Shown here piece by piece: positions 6,504-9,668 of a stretch of DNA of 9,668 nucleotides (the stretch's first letter is position 1; each line of letters opens with the position of its first letter). A model generated the notes under the pieces. The model ran no database searches, was not told the DNA's origin, and saw only the letters and a list, made by a program, of their open reading frames with translations. This DNA is from JAMXLO01 sp035569235 (GTDB lineage Bacteria; Pseudomonadota; Alphaproteobacteria; Acetobacterales; Acetobacteraceae): the NCBI GenBank assembly GCA_035569235.1, contig DATMND010000222.1, positions 1 through 9,668 of the forward strand, read 5' to 3'. The position numbers and the translations under genes are program-made.

Positions 6504-7796
6504 ATGTCCACCGCCATCCTGACGGACGCGCAGAGCCGCATCCTGCCCGCGCTCGACCGCGCCGCGCTGATCGCCGTCCTGCTGACCCCGTTGCTGCTGC
6601 TCCACGCGCACGGATTTGCGGAAGCGGCGATCGCGGTCACCGACGCCTGCTTCCTGACCCGCTCGGCGATCGCGCGCGACTGGACGTGGCTGCGCGCGTC
6701 GTGGCTGCGAGTGGGCCTGCTCTGGTGGGGCTGGCTGGTCCTGTGCTCCCTGCCCGTCCCTGCCCTCGGCCTTGGCGAAGGCGGTGCAGGTTCGCTCGTG
6801 CAGGCAGTTGCCGCGCTGCGCTTCCTGATCTTCGTCACGGCGCTGGAGCACGAGGTTCTGAGCGACGCGTCCGCCCGCCGGTGGTTGTTCGGCATCATCG
6901 CCGCTGCCGCCGTCTATATCGCCCTGCAGGTGCTGGTCCAGTTCGCCTTTGGTCACAACCTGTATGGCGAGCCATCCGGCCGCGATGGCGAACTCACCGG
7001 TCCGTTCGGCAAGCCGCGCGCAGGACCGCCGCTGTCGCGCATCCTGTTTCCCGCACTGATCCCGCCCGCCGCCGCGCTGCTGGCGCGGATCGGCGTCGCC
7101 GCGAAACTCGGCGCATATGCGCTGCTGCTGGCCGGCGTGTGCGTGATGGTGCTGATCGGCCAGCGCATGCCGCTGCTGCTGACGGGGCTCGGCCTGTTCG
7201 TCTCGGCGGTGCTGCTGCGGCAGTTGCGGCCCCTGGTGCTTGTCGCCGGCGTCGCAGGCGCGGTGCTGCTTGCAGCCACCGTCGTCGTATCGCCGCCGAC
7301 CTACCATCGGCTGGTGCTGAAGTTCTCCGACCAGATGGATCACTTCGCCACCAGCCAGTACGGAGAGCTGTATGCCCGCGCCCTGGAAATCGGCGAGCAG
7401 CACCCGGTGACCGGCCGCGGCTTCGACGGGTTCCGCACCGGCTGCGCGATGCCGCGCTACTTCCGTGCCTCGTTCGATGGCCGCCAACCCGAAGGTGGGG
7501 GCGCTGTCATCTGCGCCCAGCATCCGCACAACTTCTATGCCCAGGCACTGGATGAGGGCGGATTTCCAGGACTGATACTGTTTGCCGCGCTGGCGATCGC
7601 GTGGCTGATGCCGCTGGGCCGCGGCCTGTGGCGCAATCCGCAGCCGCTGCGGGTTGGCCTGTTCGCCTCCATCCTGATCCAGGTATGGCCGCTGGCCTCG
7701 ACCAGTGCGTTCACCTCCATGCCGATGGGCGGCTGGTTCTTTCTGCTGCTCGGCTGGGGCCTGGCCGAGGCGCGCGCCGCGGGCGGGACGGGGTGA
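6504..7796 (+). CDS. O-antigen ligase / polymerase-like membrane protein (Wzy/WaaL superfamily)
   Basis: A 430-residue polytopic inner-membrane protein, about ten hydrophobic segments, that by family joins undecaprenyl-linked glycan to an acceptor or polymerises it at the periplasmic face. The large periplasmic loop holds the diagnostic GRGFDGFR, then HPHNFYAQALDEGGFPG with His340/His342, matching the H-x-HN motif needed by WaaL. A basic residue, Arg221 in IGQRMPLLL, sits where ligases carry a conserved Arg. I start at ATG 6504 (MSTAILTDAQ), with GAGG 4 bases upstream; the frame stays open back to 6417 but those 29 codons lie partly in the repeat cluster and are not protein-like. The stop overlaps the next gene's GTG, so it is coupled to the family 9 glycosyltransferase. 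Ligase versus polymerase cannot be told from sequence alone; acceptor unknown. Confidence 0.88.
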   Translation: MSTAILTDAQSRILPALDRAALIAVLLTPLLLLHAHGFAEAAIAVTDACFLTRSAIARDWTWLRASWLRVGLLWWGWLVLCSLPVPALGLGEGGAGSLVQAVAALRFLIFVTALEHEVLSDASARRWLFGIIAAAAVYIALQVLVQFAFGHNLYGEPSGRDGELTGPFGKPRAGPPLSRILFPALIPPAAALLARIGVAAKLGAYALLLAGVCVMVLIGQRMPLLLTGLGLFVSAVLLRQLRPLVLVAGVAGAVLLAATVVVSPPTYHRLVLKFSDQMDHFATSQYGELYARALEIGEQHPVTGRGFDGFRTGCAMPRYFRASFDGRQPEGGGAVICAQHPHNFYAQALDEGGFPGLILFAALAIAWLMPLGRGLWRNPQPLRVGLFASILIQVWPLASTSAFTSMPMGGWFFLLLGWGLAEARAAGGTG

Positions 7797-8815
7797 CAGT
7801 CGAGCGGACTGTGGCTGTGCTGCAGCCGCTGCCTGGCATCGGCGACATGATCTGGCATCTGCCGCATATCCGCGCCATCGCCGCCCATGTTGGCGAGCCG
7901 GTCACGCTGATCGCCAAGCCGCGCTCGGCCGCCGACCAGTTGTTCCGCGCCGAGCAGGCAGTCCGCGACGTGATGTGGCTGGACCGCAACCCCGAGCAGC
8001 GCCGTGGTCGGCACGATGGCGCCTTCCGGCTGGTCACGTTTGTCCGCGACCTGCGGGCGCACCGCCTCGATGCCGTCTATCTGCTGCATCACAGCCAGAC
8101 GCTGGCCGTCGCGACCATGGCCGCGGGCATCCCTGCCCGCTTCGGCTACGGGTTCCGCCTACAGCGCCTGGCGCTCAATCGCCCGCCCTTCCTGTCCGCA
8201 TCGGCGCTGCGGCTTAATCCGCATGAGCAGGCGACGGCCTGGCTGGCTGCGGCCGCCATTCCGCTGATTGATCCGGATCCGTGCCTGGCCGTCGACGCGC
8301 AGGCGCGCAAGAAGGTGGCGGATTGGATTGGCGTGGGTGCGATCGTTGCCATCGGCATCGGCAGCTCAGAGCCGTACAAGCAATGGGGTGCGGAACGGTT
8401 TGCCGCACTGGTGGCTGGACTGATCGCGTCCGGCTGGCCGTCTGTCGTGCTGGCCGGCGGCCGTGCCGAAGCGGGTCTCGCCAACGACGTTATCGCCCGA
8501 CTGGGGGCGCACGCGCGATGCGTGCGGTTGGCGATCGGCTGGGACCTGTGCGAACTGGCAGCGTTGTTCGCCGCGTCGGCTTGCTACGTCGGCAACGACA
8601 CCGGTGTGATGAACCTGGCCGCCGCCGTCGGCACGCGCAGCTACGGCCTGTTCGGCGCCACGACGCCGCTGCACCACAGCGCGCGCATCGTGGCGATCAC
8701 GCCGCCCGGCGGCATCAACATGGAAAACGGGATGTCGCGCATATCGCCTCAGGCGGTGCTGGCAGCGATCACCGGGGATTGGCCGGTGGCGGTACCGGAA
8801 GCAGCGGTGCGGTAA
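7793..8815 (+). CDS. Glycosyltransferase family 9 protein (heptosyltransferase-like)
   Basis: A 340-residue GT-B fold enzyme resembling ADP-heptose:LPS heptosyltransferases, which add sugars to a lipid-linked core on the cytoplasmic side of the inner membrane. The N-terminal strand-loop VAVLQPLPGIGDMIWHLPHI (7-26) matches the family's glycine/Asp donor entry loop; the C-terminal domain has IGSSEPYKQWGAERFAAL (189-206) and GNDTGVMNLAAAVG (267-280), then GLFGATTP (285-292). In many relatives the Asp-Thr/Ser-Gly motif continues to a His (PMHLAAA); here that position is Asn274. The start is GTG 7793-7795, overlapping the preceding stop as GTGA; GGCGGGA just upstream is a weak ribosome site, so translation is probably coupled. 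The donor could be heptose or another sugar. No other core-glycan genes appear in the window. Confidence 0.9.
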   Translation: MTVERTVAVLQPLPGIGDMIWHLPHIRAIAAHVGEPVTLIAKPRSAADQLFRAEQAVRDVMWLDRNPEQRRGRHDGAFRLVTFVRDLRAHRLDAVYLLHHSQTLAVATMAAGIPARFGYGFRLQRLALNRPPFLSASALRLNPHEQATAWLAAAAIPLIDPDPCLAVDAQARKKVADWIGVGAIVAIGIGSSEPYKQWGAERFAALVAGLIASGWPSVVLAGGRAEAGLANDVIARLGAHARCVRLAIGWDLCELAALFAASACYVGNDTGVMNLAAAVGTRSYGLFGATTPLHHSARIVAITPPGGINMENGMSRISPQAVLAAITGDWPVAVPEAAVR

Positions 8816-8822
8816 GCTGTCG

Positions 8823-9062
8823 CTACTGGCAGGCGCAGCCTGGCGTTGGGCCTTGGTCGGCTCGGACCAAATGATGGTCGATCCATTCGGCGACCAGCCG
8901 GCGCGCCTCGTTCAGCGACGCCTCCGGATGGTGGATGCGGTAAAGCCTCGTGCACGCGCGAAACGCCGCCAGGTCGTCCGAGCCCAGGTGGCGCAGGTCG
9001 CGGTAGGCGGTCACCACCGCGCGCTCGCAGCGTCGGGCGATCTGGCTTCCGTCGTTACCCAT
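8823..9062 (-). CDS. Small unrecognised 79-aa protein
   Basis: I do not recognise a family. The protein is basic-acidic mixed and probably all-helical, with a compact core (CERAVVTAYRDLRHLG, then AFRACTRLYRIHHPEAS) and a second amphipathic helix (EARRLVAEWIDHHLV); it ends in a short loose tail GCACQ with two cysteines. No signal or membrane segment. The ATG at 9060-9062 is chosen because AAGGAG lies 11 bases upstream, a long but tolerable spacing, and the sequence becomes domain-like only after it; the frame remains open to 9206, overlapping the CoA-transferase end. It lies 86 bases downstream of the CoA-transferase stop on the same strand, possibly co-transcribed, and meets the glycosyltransferase gene tail to tail. 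The helix pattern and biased composition make it credible as a gene. Confidence 0.65.
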   Translation of the reverse strand: MGNDGSQIARRCERAVVTAYRDLRHLGSDDLAAFRACTRLYRIHHPEASLNEARRLVAEWIDHHLVRADQGPTPGCACQ

Positions 9063-9080
9063 AGCCGCTTGCGCTCCTTG

Positions 9081-9097
9081 TTGCGATTGATTCGCAA
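9081..9097. repeat. Short inverted repeat between CoA-transferase and small gene
   Basis: TTGCGA-TTGAT-TCGCAA: perfect 6-bp arms about a 5-base spacer, 18 bases upstream of the small gene's ATG on the minus strand, immediately before its AAGGAG. It could be an operator or hairpin affecting translation start, but with arms this short chance is a real alternative. Nothing else is evident in the 86-bp gap 9063-9148. Confidence 0.3.
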
Positions 9098-9148
9098 GTT
9101 GCGGGGGCAGGATACGTGGCCGTTGCAACATCGGCAATACGCGGAAAT

Positions 9149-9668
9149 TCACACCAGAATCCCACTTGCGTGTGCCGCTTCGGTCTCGGTGGCCGGAATG
9201 CCCCATTCGGTCAGCACGGCGCGCGGATCGGACGCGCCGGAAGGCTCAGGCGGCGTCGGCGGATCAAGCCGCGTGCGGCTGAAGCGCGGCGCCGGCGCGG
9301 GCTGCGCCACGCCGTCCAGTTCAACGAACGCGCCGCGCGCGCGGTTATGCGGATGGTGCGCGGCCTCGTCCATCGACAGAACCGGCGCGAAGCAGGCGTC
9401 GCTGCCTTCCAGCAGGCTGCACCAATCCTCACGCGTGCGCGTCCGGAAACGTTCGGCGAGGCGCGCCTTCGCCTCGGGCCACCGCGTGCGATCCATCTGC
9501 GGCGGCATCGTCGCCGGGTCGATCTCCAGCAGGCGCAGCAGTTCGGCGTGGAACTTGGCCTCGATCGCCGCCACCGAGACGTAGCGGCCGTCGGCGCATT
9601 CGTAGACCTCGTAGAAATAGGCGCCGGAGTCGGTGATGTTGGTGCCGCGCGGCCCGGCGAGCCGACCG
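9149..9668 (-). CDS. CaiB/BaiF CoA-transferase, alpha-methylacyl-CoA racemase type, C-terminal part
   Basis: The C-terminal 172 residues of a class III CoA-transferase fold protein; the 5' half lies beyond the right edge. The visible start matches the family: GPRGTNITDSGAYFYEVYEC, ADGRYVSVAAIEAKFHAEL, then RTREDWCSLLEGSDACFAPV and a PHNRARGAF segment ending in a proline-rich stretch before the stop. The ADGRYVSVAAIE block, with its Glu, is characteristic of alpha-methylacyl-CoA racemases, which epimerise 2-methyl-branched acyl-CoAs for beta-oxidation; relatives usually read GAPFY and VGAIE-P where this has SGAYFY and AAIE-A. The catalytic Asp and His of that family lie in the missing part and cannot be checked. 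Length here is about 45% of the usual ~360-390 residues, consistent with a window-edge cut rather than a truncated gene. Other CaiB/BaiF activities remain possible. Confidence 0.9.
   Translation of the reverse strand, partial: GRLAGPRGTNITDSGAYFYEVYECADGRYVSVAAIEAKFHAELLRLLEIDPATMPPQMDRTRWPEAKARLAERFRTRTREDWCSLLEGSDACFAPVLSMDEAAHHPHNRARGAFVELDGVAQPAPAPRFSRTRLDPPTPPEPSGASDPRAVLTEWGIPATETEAAHASGILV

Noticed and set aside
6177..7529. 450-codon open frame on the minus strand
   Set aside because: It lies antisense to the O-antigen ligase gene and runs through the repeat cluster. Its C-terminal part is the familiar artefact peptide of this repeat (PRKRGPS, PAFAGMT), and the rest is Arg/Gln/Gly-rich shadow sequence.

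Overview
The window is GC-rich, densely coded bacterial chromosomal DNA. Gene content and protein style suggest an alphaproteobacterium, most likely a sphingomonad: a divergent dapA / soluble lytic transglycosylase pair, short high-GC intergenic gaps, GTGA stop/start overlaps, and an intergenic 'GTCATCCCCGCGAAAGCGGGGACCCAG'-type palindromic repeat common in such genomes. The taxonomic call is inference from recalled patterns; no marker gene is present.

Layout. Minus strand, left: an unrecognised partial gene with a strong Shine-Dalgarno (1-440) lies downstream of dapA (532-1410, lysine/diaminopimelate synthesis). A 98-bp divergent spacer carrying a near-perfect 19-bp palindrome separates dapA from a plus-strand run: a periplasmic soluble lytic transglycosylase (1509-3449), an alpha/beta hydrolase overlapping it by 13 bases (3437-4276), and phosphatidylglycerophosphatase A overlapping the hydrolase by 4 bases (4273-4725). 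These three look like one translationally coupled envelope operon (murein turnover and phospholipid synthesis). After a 109-bp gap with a palindrome over the pgpA stop comes a DUF2252 kinase-like protein (4835-6211), in which the expected nucleotide-binding lysine appears to be threonine.

The only sizeable non-coding stretch (6212-6503) is dominated by a REP-like repeat cluster: three degenerate 18-base half-units, a perfect 28-bp inverted repeat whose arms are themselves GAAA/TTTC hairpins, then three more half-units in the opposite orientation. Beyond it lies a second coupled plus-strand pair: a polytopic O-antigen ligase/polymerase-like protein (6504-7796) and a family 9 (heptosyltransferase-like) glycosyltransferase (7793-8815), again joined by a GTGA overlap. 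This is surface-glycan assembly. The right end is minus strand: a small unrecognised 79-aa protein (8823-9062), tail to tail with the glycosyltransferase with only 7 bases between, and the C-terminal part of a CaiB/BaiF CoA-transferase of the alpha-methylacyl-CoA racemase type (9149-9668).

Most of the window is ordinary core metabolism and envelope biogenesis. I see no clear new multi-gene system. The most promising items are the DUF2252 protein with an apparently permuted kinase motif order and a substituted lysine, the two-fold-switchable repeat structure, the unknown gene after dapA, and a WaaL/GT9 pair in what may be an LPS-lacking lineage.
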